Below are positions 7,364 to 14,997 of a DNA stretch of 25,269 nt, piece by piece. The DNA comes from Subdoligranulum variabile (GTDB lineage Bacteria > Bacillota > Clostridia > Oscillospirales > Ruminococcaceae). The stretch's first letter is position 1; each line of letters starts with the position of its first letter. The stretch is taken from NCBI GenBank assembly GCA_004554775.1, contig SFKI01000030.1, forward strand, positions 1 through 25,269. Reading direction: 5' to 3'. Made by a program: the position numbers and the translations under genes. The notes beneath the pieces were generated by a model. It was not told the origin of the DNA. It saw nothing but the letters and a program-made list of their open reading frames with translations, and did not search any database.

Positions 7364-8358
7364 CCCCTCCGCCCGGTAAGCGTAAGCTCGCCAGCCGTGC
7401 CGCTGATCGCGTATGCGTAGTCCGGCGTCTTGCGGATCTGCAGATACGGGCTGGATGTATCGCGGTCGCCGAGCGTCGCCGGGGCATACGCGCGATCACA
7501 GCGATAGATCTGCACACAGCCTTTATCGGACGCCGGATACATCAGCCGGTCACTGCACAGCCCGGCGAGCGCTCCTGGCTGTGCACGGAAAATTTTGATG
7601 TTGCTTGCTGTGCACCCGCCTGGATTGATTGTCTCCATCATCATGTACAGCCCGCCGGCCGGCACGCTGGAGATCCACCTGCTTTTGCCGTCGCCGTATG
7701 TCTTACCGGATGCGTCCACGATGGTGTACCACCCACCAGTGATATCTGCCGACACAAGGCAGCTGCCGGCGACCGGCCAAGGCAGCTTAAAGCGCGCAAA
7801 GCCATATACGCCGGCGCCGGTGTCGGCAACAGATTTGATGCGCAGCACACTGCTCGCGCCGTCTCCGACGACGTCAAAGTATTCGTCAACAGAAGACGAT
7901 GATCCGATCGCCGTAACGCTCCGGCCGACCAAGACGTTGTCCGACGCCGCGAGCATCGGGATCTTTACGGATACCTCGGCGTCATCCAGCCGGTAAGGGT
8001 CTGCGTTGATCGTCAGGTCAAAGATCGTGCGGGCCAGCGATGTGTCCGGCGTGCCGACCGTGCAGCGCCCGATGTAATAGCCGTCGCGGCCGTCGAGCTC
8101 CAGCTTTCGCCGCTGCCCATGCACGGCAGCGGCGAAAGCGTAAAAGTCAAAAGGTCCACGCGGCCAAAAACCCAGCTTAAGCTTGATCGTGCGGTTGCCA
8201 AAGACAGGCTCGCCGGTCAGCGCGTCGGTGAGATCCAGCTCGCCGTCCGCGCCGGGGACGCTGACGGTCTGCGTTTTTACGTCCGGCAGTCCGATCTGCA
8301 CGCCCATCAGCTGCAGGCCGGCGTACTGCACGCCACCGATTTTGCAAGATAGTGCCAT
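7354..8358 (-). CDS. Distal tail protein (Dit)
   Basis: A 334-residue protein of the siphovirus distal tail family, which forms the hexameric ring joining the tail tube to the baseplate. The N-terminal part shows the family pattern: VPGADGELDLTDALTGEPVF (about 34-53) followed by RTIKLKLGFW, then a strand-rich region ending in FDLTINADPYRL (about 112-124). The C-terminal half (about 140-334) is a variable beta-rich module containing Gly and Asp turns. Its ATG shares one base with the tape measure stop (TAATG at 8356-8360). The position between tape measure and tail-associated protein is the standard one for Dit, which makes the call strong despite modest sequence conservation. Confidence 0.88.
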   Translation of the reverse strand: MALSCKIGGVQYAGLQLMGVQIGLPDVKTQTVSVPGADGELDLTDALTGEPVFGNRTIKLKLGFWPRGPFDFYAFAAAVHGQRRKLELDGRDGYYIGRCTVGTPDTSLARTIFDLTINADPYRLDDAEVSVKIPMLAASDNVLVGRSVTAIGSSSSVDEYFDVVGDGASSVLRIKSVADTGAGVYGFARFKLPWPVAGSCLVSADITGGWYTIVDASGKTYGDGKSRWISSVPAGGLYMMMETINPGGCTASNIKIFRAQPGALAGLCSDRLMYPASDKGCVQIYRCDRAYAPATLGDRDTSSPYLQIRKTPDYAYAISGTAGELTLTGRRGWI

Positions 8359-10481
8359 TAGATAGTCCTCCGTGCCTTGCTTGTGTAGATTCCGCCTAGC
8401 GCATAGTCCATGCGCGTGGCGACAGACCCGACAAGTGCGTCGCCGTCCATGTAGATCTGCATCCCGGTGATCGCGCGCTCGAGGCGGTCCATGCGCTCCA
8501 GCACGGCGGCGATGTCGCCGCCGGCGCCCGGAGCGGCGGCCGCTTGCAGCGTAGCCGACTGCGCATACAGTCCCTGCATATCCACGCCGACGACGTACTG
8601 CGGCTGCAGCGACTCGCCGATCTGGCGATTGATGTCGCCGATCGTAGACGCCCAGCCGTCGCCGATGCCGGCCGCCATATTTTGTCCGATATCCGCAAAT
8701 ACGCGCGACGGGCTGCGGATTTTGAGCAGATTTTTGATCCAGCTGACAAGCCCCGTAAAAAGATTGGACACATCCGACTTAAGCCGCTGCCACTGCTCCG
8801 TGATGCCCTTGCGGATTCCGTCGACGATGGACTTGCCGATGTCCCAGTAGGACTTTACGGCGGCCAAAAAGCCGCGGACGATCGTCTCTACGAGACGCGG
8901 CACAGCCGCGATGATGTGCCCGGCGTTGGACACAAGCCCGGACGCCAGTGCGATGACGATCTCGATGCCCACGCCGATGATCTCCGGCAGCATCGCGTAA
9001 AAAGACTCCACGAGATTTGTGATGATGCCAGGGACGGCGTCGATCAGCTGCGGGATCGCCGTGATAAGCCCGCGAGCGAGTGCCAGCATCAGCTGCATCG
9101 CAGCCTGGATCAGCAGCGTGATCGACTCGGGGGACGTGATCGTGTCCACGATGCCTAGCAGCGCGGACATCGCCGCAGTGATGATGCCCGGCAGCTGCTC
9201 CGCGATGCCGAGCAGCAGCGCACCCACCAAATCCACGGCCGCGCCCATCAGGTCAGGCAGCGCGGACAGCAGGCCGGTCACCAGAGCCGCGATAAAGGTC
9301 ATCGCGACGGACATCATGCGCGGCGCTTGCGCCGTGAGCTGCCCAGACAGGGACACGACAAGATCTCCGACCGCTGCCGCGACCTCGTCGCCGCCGCCAG
9401 TCAGCATTTTTGTGATGCCGTCCATGATCAGCGTCAGCGTCGGCAGCAGCTCGCCAGAGATGTTGTTTTTTAATCCGCTAAAGGCATACTGCATGTTTTG
9501 CAGGCTGTCCTGATAGGCTGCGGCCGCCTTGACCGCGTCCGAGCCCATCACGCCGCCGAGGTCGTGCACCTGCGCGCGCATATCGGCGACGTCGTCCGCG
9601 CTTGTGTTAAGCAGCGGGCCGAGCTCAGTCGCGCCCTTGCCAAGGAGTTTCCCGGCAAGGTATGTCCGCTGCGTCTCGTCGGTCACATTTTGCAGACCTG
9701 CAATCGTGGCATCAAAAAGCTGCTCCTGCGACATGCCAGCGATCTGCTCCTGCGATATGCCGAGCTGCGCAAAGGCGTCCGATCCGTTTTCGGCAGCTGT
9801 GGCCATCGTTTTCATCGCGGGTTTGAGCGACTCAATCGACGCGCCGCAGTGCTGCAGGACAAAATCCCACTCCTGATAAGCGTCGGACGACATGCCCATC
9901 TTTTGTGACATTTTGTCGATTGTGTCGCCATACTCCGCCGCGCCGGTAATCATTTCCTGCGCCGTGTCGCTGATTGCGCTCGCGGCGGTCTTGATTGCCG
10001 ACGCTGCCAGGTCGGCCAGCGTGCCCTTTAAGACGGTCCAGCCGCCGGAGGCTTTTTCGGCCTTTTCTCCGGCCTCCCTGGCTGCGTCACCGACATCAGC
10101 GACGGCGTCGTCCGTTCCAGAGGCAGCTGCCTCCAGCCGCGTGAGCTGCTGGCGCGTCGACTCGATCTCTCGTTCAAAATCTCGGTACTGCTCCGGGCTG
10201 ATCTTGCCATCGGCCAGCTGCCTGGACATCGACTCCTGCGCCGCGATCAGCATCTTAAGCTTGTCCTTCGCGCCGGCAATCGACTCGGCCAAAATTTCCT
10301 GCTTTTGTGCAAGCAGGACGGTGTTGGTGGGATCAAGCTTAAGCAGCGACTCGACGCCGCGTAGCTCGCCGCTAAGGTCTTTTGCTGACTTGCGCGCCTT
10401 AAGGATCGCGTCGCCAAGCTTTGTGGTGTCGCCGCCGATCTCGACGGTGATGCCCTTAAGTGTCGTACCTTTGCCGCTCAA
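8358..10481 (-). CDS. Tail tape measure protein
   Basis: A 707-residue protein that sets tail length and is ejected with the DNA. Residues about 20-130 form a coiled coil (LDPTNTVLLAQKQEILAESI; REIESTRQQLTRLEAAAS). About 150-360 is helical, with GMSSDAYQEWDFVLQHCGAS, a motif common in Firmicutes tape measures. About 385-540 has several hydrophobic, membrane-like segments, and near 550-630 is the typical tail end IRSPSRVFADIGQNMAAGIG. The start is TTG at 10481: AGGAGG lies 7 bases upstream and the TTG overlaps the chaperone stop as TTGA. Its length is short for the class; by the usual scale of about 0.15 nm per residue it predicts a tail near 100 nm. Confidence 0.95.
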   Translation of the reverse strand: MSGKGTTLKGITVEIGGDTTKLGDAILKARKSAKDLSGELRGVESLLKLDPTNTVLLAQKQEILAESIAGAKDKLKMLIAAQESMSRQLADGKISPEQYRDFEREIESTRQQLTRLEAAASGTDDAVADVGDAAREAGEKAEKASGGWTVLKGTLADLAASAIKTAASAISDTAQEMITGAAEYGDTIDKMSQKMGMSSDAYQEWDFVLQHCGASIESLKPAMKTMATAAENGSDAFAQLGISQEQIAGMSQEQLFDATIAGLQNVTDETQRTYLAGKLLGKGATELGPLLNTSADDVADMRAQVHDLGGVMGSDAVKAAAAYQDSLQNMQYAFSGLKNNISGELLPTLTLIMDGITKMLTGGGDEVAAAVGDLVVSLSGQLTAQAPRMMSVAMTFIAALVTGLLSALPDLMGAAVDLVGALLLGIAEQLPGIITAAMSALLGIVDTITSPESITLLIQAAMQLMLALARGLITAIPQLIDAVPGIITNLVESFYAMLPEIIGVGIEIVIALASGLVSNAGHIIAAVPRLVETIVRGFLAAVKSYWDIGKSIVDGIRKGITEQWQRLKSDVSNLFTGLVSWIKNLLKIRSPSRVFADIGQNMAAGIGDGWASTIGDINRQIGESLQPQYVVGVDMQGLYAQSATLQAAAAPGAGGDIAAVLERMDRLERAITGMQIYMDGDALVGSVATRMDYALGGIYTSKARRTI

Positions 10482-10774
10482 GTGTCCACCTCCTCTTGCC
10501 GTTGCCGCCCAAAGGTTCTGCGCAGACCGTCCACATCCGGCTCAGTCTGCTCCAGCCTCCAGGCGTTATCCAGGTACTCGCGGCCGTCTGCTGACTGCAG
10601 CTTGCGCGCGATAAAGGCGTCCCGCAGCAGCAGCATATAGTCGTCCAGCAGCAGATCGCAGACGTCCGGCAGAGCCATGTTGGCATACTGTGCCACCAGA
10701 TGCTCTCCGACCGTCTCGATCGTGTAGTGGCATCCCGTACCATCACCGTCATCGGGATAGTACGGGATCGTCAG
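10478..10774 (-). CDS. Tail assembly chaperone, frameshift extension (gpT-like)
   Basis: This is the -1 frame part of the tail assembly chaperone, 98 residues, entered by ribosomal slippage at A AAA AAC (10774-10780) at the end of the upstream chaperone. It begins LTIPYYPDDGDG, runs through a helical core (LPDVCDLLLDDYMLLLRDAF) and ends RRTFGRQRQEEVDT. There is no ATG with a ribosome binding site at its beginning; a GTG at 10696 is possible but would omit the first quarter. As in lambda gpG and gpGT, the short and long forms are expected to coat the tape measure during tail tube assembly. The stop overlaps the tape measure TTG start. Confidence 0.85.
   Translation of the reverse strand: MTIPYYPDDGDGTGCHYTIETVGEHLVAQYANMALPDVCDLLLDDYMLLLRDAFIARKLQSADGREYLDNAWRLEQTEPDVDGLRRTFGRQRQEEVDT
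10732..10768 (-). promoter_or_regulatory. Stem-loop stimulating the -1 frameshift
   Basis: On the minus strand a perfect 9-bp stem, ATCCCGTAC (10760-10768) with GTACGGGAT (10732-10740), encloses a 19-base loop. It begins 5 bases after the slippery heptamer, the usual spacing for a frameshift-stimulating structure. A pseudoknot cannot be judged by eye. Confidence 0.8.
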
Positions 10775-11070
10775 TTTTTTGCCTTGGTCGCCCCCGCGAC
10801 AAAGTCCGAGTATACGGAAAAAAAGCCGACGAGATCGTCAAAGGCAAAAAGCCCGGCGACCTCCTTGGGTGTAAACGTCGCGCCCGTGCGGTTGCAGTTA
10901 AGGATGTCGCAGACGATGTCGATCATATCGTCCACGCCCGCGCTGTCCTGCATAGCCGTCATCCGCTTAAAAACGCTCAGCGGCGGCACGGTCAGCAACA
11001 GCTCGCGGCCGTCCTGCAGCTCCAGCGTAAAGGTCGCCTTGTGCTGGCCAAGTGTAAAGCGATTTGTCAT
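10771..11070 (-). CDS. Tail assembly chaperone (gpG-like)
   Basis: A 99-residue protein in the position of the first tail assembly chaperone, between major tail protein and tape measure. It shows a beta-rich N-terminus (RFTLGQHKATFTLELQDGRE) and a helical rest (LSVFKRMTAMQDSAGVDDMI; LFAFDDLVGFFSVYSDF), as in small Firmicutes phage chaperones. It ends with the slippery codons AAA AAC followed by TGA, so a minor share of ribosomes should make the 197-residue extended form. Its ATG overlaps the stop of the major tail protein (ATGA at 11067-11070). In known systems the ratio of the two forms is critical for tail assembly. Confidence 0.88.
   Translation of the reverse strand: MTNRFTLGQHKATFTLELQDGRELLLTVPPLSVFKRMTAMQDSAGVDDMIDIVCDILNCNRTGATFTPKEVAGLFAFDDLVGFFSVYSDFVAGATKAKN
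10774..10780 (-). promoter_or_regulatory. Programmed -1 frameshift slippery site A AAA AAC
   Basis: In the chaperone frame the codons read GCA AAA AAC TGA, so the heptamer A AAA AAC fits the X XXY YYZ rule and lies directly before the zero-frame stop. Slipping back one base continues in the open frame to 10478 and gives a 197-residue fusion. Confidence 0.9.
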
Positions 11071-11639
11071 GCTGTGTACACCTCGTCGTAGTAGATCAGC
11101 GTGCCGTCGGTGTCCATCGGGTCGCAGCTAAACTCGGCGTCGATGACGGTCTCCTTGTCCTTGGCAAAAGCGATCTCAAAGCCGGACTGGTTTTTGCCGA
11201 CCATGCGGACGTACAGCTTGCGCTTGCCGTCCTTGTCCACGTGGCAAAAGGCCAGGACGTATTTTTTGCCGTTGTCGTTTGCGACGCCGCCGATCTTGAC
11301 GGACCGCTTTGCAGGCTTGCTCGCGCTGGTATCTGCGTCCGTCTCTGTGACGCGCGCCGTCGCGCTGAGTTTGGCAAGTGTGTTGCCGTCCCAGGTCATG
11401 ATCCCGGACTTAAGCGTCGCCTCCTCGGCAGTGATCAGCGTCTTGGAGACCAGGCCGAGGTCGTCCTTGGCCGTGTAAAATGTCGGTTTGTACGACACCG
11501 TCGCGCCGCCGGAGATGTAGCCAAGGATGTTATCATCCACGCAGATGGCCTCCGGCTCCGGGATCGTCGTGTCGGTATACTCCTGCATGTACAGCTTGCC
11601 GGACCCAAGCGTGATGTCTTTTCGTTTGGTAAGTGCCAT
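11067..11639 (-). CDS. Major tail protein
   Basis: A 190-residue tail tube protein. It starts MALTKRKDITLGSGKLYMQE, typical of Firmicutes siphovirus tube proteins, and has a predicted beta-sandwich content with the motifs LGYISGGATVSYKPTFYTAK and TLKSGIMTWDGNTLAKLSAT. The C-terminal part (FEIAFAKDKETVIDAEFSCD then LIYYDE) matches the end of the tube fold. It polymerises into the hollow tail tube. Start ATG at 11639 is preferred over extension to 11711, which would run through the previous gene; AAAGGA lies 11 bases upstream. Position after the tail terminator and before the chaperones agrees with the call. Confidence 0.9.
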   Translation of the reverse strand: MALTKRKDITLGSGKLYMQEYTDTTIPEPEAICVDDNILGYISGGATVSYKPTFYTAKDDLGLVSKTLITAEEATLKSGIMTWDGNTLAKLSATARVTETDADTSASKPAKRSVKIGGVANDNGKKYVLAFCHVDKDGKRKLYVRMVGKNQSGFEIAFAKDKETVIDAEFSCDPMDTDGTLIYYDEVYTA

Positions 11640-11641
11640 AA

Positions 11642-11962
11642 TTATGCAAATCCTTTCTCGGTGTACGCAAAGTCGTACACCGTCATAAAAAAGTGCTCCG
11701 TGTCGATCCACTCGCGCTCCTGCCGGACGTACTCGATGCCGAGCGCATCGAGCCGCCGGCCGATCTGGTCCTCCAGCTCCGGAACCGGCTTACGCGCGTA
11801 GAGCTCCACGGTGATGTCGTGGTCTGTGATGCCGTTATACAGGTCAGCGCCACGTCGGTCGATGTGATCATGATACACGGCATATGGCAGCTCCGGCGGC
11901 ATCGCCCAGGCTGTCTCCGTGTATCGGATGCCCTCCAGCACCTCCGGGATGATATCAGCCAC
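11642..11962 (-). CDS. Tail terminator / tail completion protein
   Basis: A 106-residue protein in the slot of the tail terminator, which caps the tail tube and joins it to the head. Visible features are ELPYAVYHDHIDRRGADLYN, which resembles the DUF3168 or gp17-like pattern of an N-terminal sandwich, then a helix (PVPELEDQIGRRLDALGIEY) and a strand YFFMTVYDFAY-like end (HFFMTVYDFAYTEKG). The start is GTG at 11962, with GGAGG 9 bases upstream, overlapping the gp10-like gene by 8 bases. The family assignment rests on size, order and weak similarity. Confidence 0.78.
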   Translation of the reverse strand: MADIIPEVLEGIRYTETAWAMPPELPYAVYHDHIDRRGADLYNGITDHDITVELYARKPVPELEDQIGRRLDALGIEYVRQEREWIDTEHFFMTVYDFAYTEKGFA

Positions 11963-12344
11963 CGCTCAGCGCCTCCTTTACCGCCTCGAGGTACTCCTCG
12001 ATTACTTGCTTTTTTGCGTAATCCAAAAAATGCGTGCCAGGCACGCGCCCGCCGTTGACTTTTGCGTGGCCGTCGTTAAGTAGGTGCGTCAGCATCGCAC
12101 GGTCTCCGCGCACATACCACATTTTTGCATAGTTGCTCGGCGTGTCAGCGGAGACTTTTGACGATATGCTTTTTGCATACTTGCCCGTGCGCCGTGGTGC
12201 GGTCGCCTTTGTGATGCGCACCAGCTTGCGCATGGCGTTTTCAACCAGTGTGCGGATCTTGCTCTGCACGTCGGCGTTGTACTCGTCCAGCGCGCCGGCG
12301 ATGGCCTTGTCCAGGGTGGAGATGGTTACAGTCTCGTCGCGCAT
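11955..12344 (-). CDS. HK97 gp10-like head-tail joining protein
   Basis: A 129-residue protein resembling the HK97-gp10 family, a neck or tail component. The marks are a helical N-terminus (LDKAIAGALDEYNADVQSKI), the ATAPRRTGKYAKSISSKV strand (about 48-65), which corresponds to the family's 'AP..TG.L..SI' core, and HLLNDGHAKVNGGRVPGTHF (about 87-106), corresponding to 'LE.GT....G.V.G..F'. It ends in a helix, EEYLEAVKEALSGG. The start at 12344 follows GAGGTG, 4 bases after the stop of the head closure gene. The order head closure, gp10, tail terminator, tube is standard. Confidence 0.88.
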   Translation of the reverse strand: MRDETVTISTLDKAIAGALDEYNADVQSKIRTLVENAMRKLVRITKATAPRRTGKYAKSISSKVSADTPSNYAKMWYVRGDRAMLTHLLNDGHAKVNGGRVPGTHFLDYAKKQVIEEYLEAVKEALSGG

Positions 12345-12348
12345 GCCG

Positions 12349-12615
12349 TCACCTCACCACGATCTCAAGCCCGCCGTCCCGTGTCTCGTAGGTGCGCTCG
12401 ACGATGTATCGCTTGCCCTCGTGCTCGACGAATCGCTGTCCGTCGTAGTCTCTCCAGTCGGCCAGCCGAAACTGCACCGACGGGTGCAGGCCAACGGCGG
12501 CCGCCTGGTAGTGCTCGGCGCGCGTGATGCTTTCGCGTCGGCAAAACACCTCGTGCTTGCCGACATCGTTGCCGCGCTCGTCAATGGCGATCAGATTGAT
12601 TACATCATCGTACAC
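12349..12615 (-). CDS. Phage head closure protein
   Basis: An 88-residue protein in the head closure (head-tail adaptor) slot. It shows the beta-barrel pattern VFCRRESITRAEHYQAAAVG, then FRLADWRDYDGQRFVEHEGK and RYIVERTYETRDGGLEIVV, where the last strand matches the family's 'Y.I.R.....g..iel' end. It closes the portal channel after DNA packaging. The start is GTG at 12615 with AAAGGAGGGAG upstream; a 29-bp palindrome (12631-12659) lies directly before that ribosome binding site. This is one of the few non-overlapping junctions in the structural operon. Confidence 0.85.
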   Translation of the reverse strand: MYDDVINLIAIDERGNDVGKHEVFCRRESITRAEHYQAAAVGLHPSVQFRLADWRDYDGQRFVEHEGKRYIVERTYETRDGGLEIVVR

Positions 12616-12630
12616 ACGTCTCCCTCCTTT

Positions 12631-12659
12631 GCCGGTGTGTCCAAATTGGACACACCGGC
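12631..12659. repeat. 29-bp perfect palindrome, copy 1 of the GTGTCCAA dyad
   Basis: Two perfect 14-base arms meet at one central base; the core is GTGTCCAAATTGGACAC. It fills the 54-base gap between connector and head closure genes, immediately upstream of the latter's AAAGGAGG. No T-tract follows on either strand, so an operator or a translational hairpin is more likely than a terminator. Related dyads are at 18356-18372 and 24858-24874. Confidence 0.85.
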
Positions 12660-12669
12660 GTGTTGTACC

Positions 12670-12957
12670 TTAGCCCTGCATCTGCTGATGGCAGAGCCGA
12701 TTGTTGATTTTGGCCCGCAGGTAGCGCGGCATCGCCATGGTCGGCTGCTGCCTGCGCTCGTGCAGGTGCGCGGCGTACATCTCCAGCAGCAGCTGGTCGC
12801 CCTGGTCGCCCATGTCGAGGATAATGCCCTCCGTCCGCAGCATCTTGGCCGCGGCTGCGATCAACGCCGCAAAGTACTCGTCGCGCTTGGTGTGCGTCAC
12901 GCCGAGATCAGCCTTGAGCAGCGCAAGCACCGTCTCGGCCGGGCTGGCGTCCGCCAT
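12670..12957 (-). CDS. Head-tail connector protein (gp6-like)
   Basis: A 95-residue, mainly helical protein matching the phage gp6-like connector family, which forms a ring under the portal. The pattern TVLALLKADLGVTHTKRDEY followed by FAALIAAAAKMLRTEGI corresponds to the family's 'vK..lgi...d.d..l...i..A...i...G'. The last third (DQLLLEMYAAHLHERRQQ) matches its second helix pair. The ATG shares one base with the capsid stop (TAATG around 12955-12959). The gene is followed by the 29-bp palindrome. Position directly after the capsid gene supports the call. Confidence 0.88.
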   Translation of the reverse strand: MADASPAETVLALLKADLGVTHTKRDEYFAALIAAAAKMLRTEGIILDMGDQGDQLLLEMYAAHLHERRQQPTMAMPRYLRAKINNRLCHQQMQG

Positions 12958-14405
12958 TAGCCGTTACCGGAGCCGGACGGCGTGCTCTGCGCAGTGTTGG
13001 CCGCATCTGACGCAAAGGTCAGGCTGGTGGTCGCCGCCGTGTTGTCGTAGCGGACGATCACAAACGCCTCGCCGCGCACCGGCTTGCCATCGTAGCGGGC
13101 GGTTGCCTTAAACGCAGTCTGGTCCTCGATAAATTTGACCTCCGTGGACTGCTCGAGGGTCGTGCCCTCGCGCTCTGCCAGCAGGTACAGGTCCATGTAG
13201 CCACCGATGATCTGGTTGTCCGGGACAAAGTCCAGCTCCACAATCTGTCCGCCGATGATCGGCAGCTCAGACGTGACGCCGGCGGTCAGGGCCGCCGCGC
13301 TATTAAATGCCAGTGCCTTGGCCTGCAGGTCAATGTGCGTCTTGTGGTTGCACACCCAGACGGGCTTGCCGGCCGAATACTTGGTATCGGCGACACCCAG
13401 CGCGCCGATGAGATCGGCGTAAAACTCCGCGCCGCTTTTGGCGGCGATGTTGAGCTTTTTGACGTTGCTGGTGCTGAGGTTGGTAAACGTGCCCTGATTG
13501 GTGCCCCACCACGCCGGAGACGTTGCAGCCGCCAGGCGAGTGGCGATGCCGACCGGCATCTTTGTGCCGGTGCCAAACAGGATGGCCTTGTCCAGCGCAT
13601 AGCCGATTGCCTGGCCAAGCTGGTCGAGGATCTCGGTCGCGAGGCCGATGTTGTCGTCGTCCTCGAGGTAGCAGTTGGACACAAAGACATAGCCGCCGAC
13701 CTTGTAGCCGTCGGTCTCGACCTGGTTGATGGTGATAGTCATCTCGTTGAGCGAGCCAACCATCTCCGTCCACACGGCCTCCGGCACAGTGCCGACGATG
13801 TTCTGGCGCGCCTTGCCGCGCACCTGGCGCAGGCGGACGAAGCCGATGAGCTTGCTGTAGCGGTTGATGTTGTCGCGGACAATGTCCAGCATCACCTCGG
13901 GGATGCCGAGGGCTGCGCCGGACACGGCGCGCTGCTGGCCAAGCATCTCACGGGTGCGGGTCAAAAATTCGGTGACGTCCTCGCGGGCAAAAAATTCGTC
14001 GCGCTGGGCGTAGGTCATGCCGTAAAAACGGCTGCGGGCATCGCCGCCCGCGGTGTTGGTAGGCATAGTTTTGTGTGCTCCTCTCTCAGTGTGATGTGTG
14101 GGGTTGGTGTGGGCTGCGCTGCGGGCCTCGGCGGCGTTGGCTTCGGCGGCTTCGATCTGCTCAGTCAGGCTCGCGGCATCCGCCTCAGCGGCCTCGATGT
14201 CTGCCGTGCATTTGTCGCGGTCCGCCTCAAACTCGCCGATCGCCGTCTCGCAGGCGGCGCGCTCCTCATCGGTCTGCGCGGCCTCGATGTCGGCGGCGAG
14301 CTCTGCCTCGCGCGTCTCAAATCCGTTGAGCTGCTCACGCAGCTGTGCAAGCGTCGCGTTGACGGCGGACAGCTTATTGCGCAGCAGCAGTACTTTAAGT
14401 GCCAT
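12957..14405 (-). CDS. Major capsid protein (HK97 fold) with N-terminal scaffold domain
   Basis: A 482-residue major capsid protein. Residues 1-105 are an Ala and Glu rich coiled coil (LRNKLSAVNATLAQLREQLN and on), the delta or scaffold domain that the prohead protease removes. Residues about 120-470 are the HK97 fold: SRFYGMTYAQRDEFFARED, IPEVMLDIVRDNINRYSKLI, the E-loop and spine region, and the P-domain motifs GQAIGYALDKAILFGTGTKM (about 275-295) and QLPIIGG-like ELPIIGGQIVELDFVPDNQI. The C-terminus carries a short Ser, Gly tail. The ATG at 14405 overlaps the protease gene by 11 bases and has CAGGAGGAG upstream. The likely cleavage point is near residues 105-115. Confidence 0.95.
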   Translation of the reverse strand: MALKVLLLRNKLSAVNATLAQLREQLNGFETREAELAADIEAAQTDEERAACETAIGEFEADRDKCTADIEAAEADAASLTEQIEAAEANAAEARSAAHTNPTHHTERGAHKTMPTNTAGGDARSRFYGMTYAQRDEFFAREDVTEFLTRTREMLGQQRAVSGAALGIPEVMLDIVRDNINRYSKLIGFVRLRQVRGKARQNIVGTVPEAVWTEMVGSLNEMTITINQVETDGYKVGGYVFVSNCYLEDDDNIGLATEILDQLGQAIGYALDKAILFGTGTKMPVGIATRLAAATSPAWWGTNQGTFTNLSTSNVKKLNIAAKSGAEFYADLIGALGVADTKYSAGKPVWVCNHKTHIDLQAKALAFNSAAALTAGVTSELPIIGGQIVELDFVPDNQIIGGYMDLYLLAEREGTTLEQSTEVKFIEDQTAFKATARYDGKPVRGEAFVIVRYDNTAATTSLTFASDAANTAQSTPSGSGNG

Positions 14406-14997
14406 GTTTGTCTCCTCCTGTCAGTCTGGTTTTCATCTTAGTTTTCCACGCCTCGGCCTGCCGGCGCTGGATCTCGGCGAGATCCGCATGGCGGGCTTTT
14501 ACGGCGGTCTCCTCGTAGGCCGGGAAAGTCACGACGGAGACCTCATACAGTGGGTTGACCTTGGTGATCTCCCAGCGGCACTTTCCGCCGCCGAGATCCA
14601 CAAAGGTCTCCTCCTCGATGTCAAAGCCAAAAGAGCACTGGTCGACGTCACCGCGCTGGACGCGCGCATAGAGGCTCATGGCGTCGGTGTCGGCTCGATT
14701 GATTTTGATGCTGCCCCAAAGGCCGTGCGAATCCTCGCGCAGCTCCAGTGTGCCTGCTTTGGTGCGGCCAAGCACAAGCCGCGTGTCGTGGTCGATCAGG
14801 GCGCGGATGTCGCCGGACAGGCATCCGGCAAAAGCGCCCGGCTTGACGATCTCCGTCGCGTCGTCCCACAAAGTGTACGGGCTGTCAAAGACGGCAAAGT
14901 ATCCCTCGATGATCAGCTCGTCTCCGTCCTCCCGTGTGCAAAACTGCTGCGGGATGCTCCGCAGCTGCCGGCCGTGCCGGCTGTTAATATCAGGCAT
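14395..14997 (-). CDS. Prohead protease (HK97 family, U35)
   Basis: A 200-residue serine protease that matures the prohead by cutting the capsid scaffold domain and itself. The family pattern is clear: IEGYFAVFDSPYTLW (about 30-44), EIVKPGAFAGCL (49-60), LIDHD (67-71, catalytic His70), VLGRTKAGTLELREDSHGLW (75-94), and DVDQCSFGFDIEE (117-129, catalytic Ser122). A basic C-terminal tail follows. Its ATG at 14997 overlaps the portal stop by 8 bases, with AGAAGGAGGG upstream. Its position between portal and capsid is canonical. Confidence 0.95.
   Translation of the reverse strand: MPDINSRHGRQLRSIPQQFCTREDGDELIIEGYFAVFDSPYTLWDDATEIVKPGAFAGCLSGDIRALIDHDTRLVLGRTKAGTLELREDSHGLWGSIKINRADTDAMSLYARVQRGDVDQCSFGFDIEEETFVDLGGGKCRWEITKVNPLYEVSVVTFPAYEETAVKARHADLAEIQRRQAEAWKTKMKTRLTGGDKHGT

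Noticed and set aside
12631..12659. The 29-bp palindrome as an intrinsic terminator
   Set aside because: No T-tract follows on either strand, the arms meet at a single base, and the genes on both sides belong to one structural operon.
13335..14441. Long plus-strand open frame (368 residues) opposite the capsid gene
   Set aside because: It mirrors the capsid coding frame, is Val/Ala/His/Arg rich without any domain, and lacks a good ribosome binding site; high GC makes such antisense frames common.
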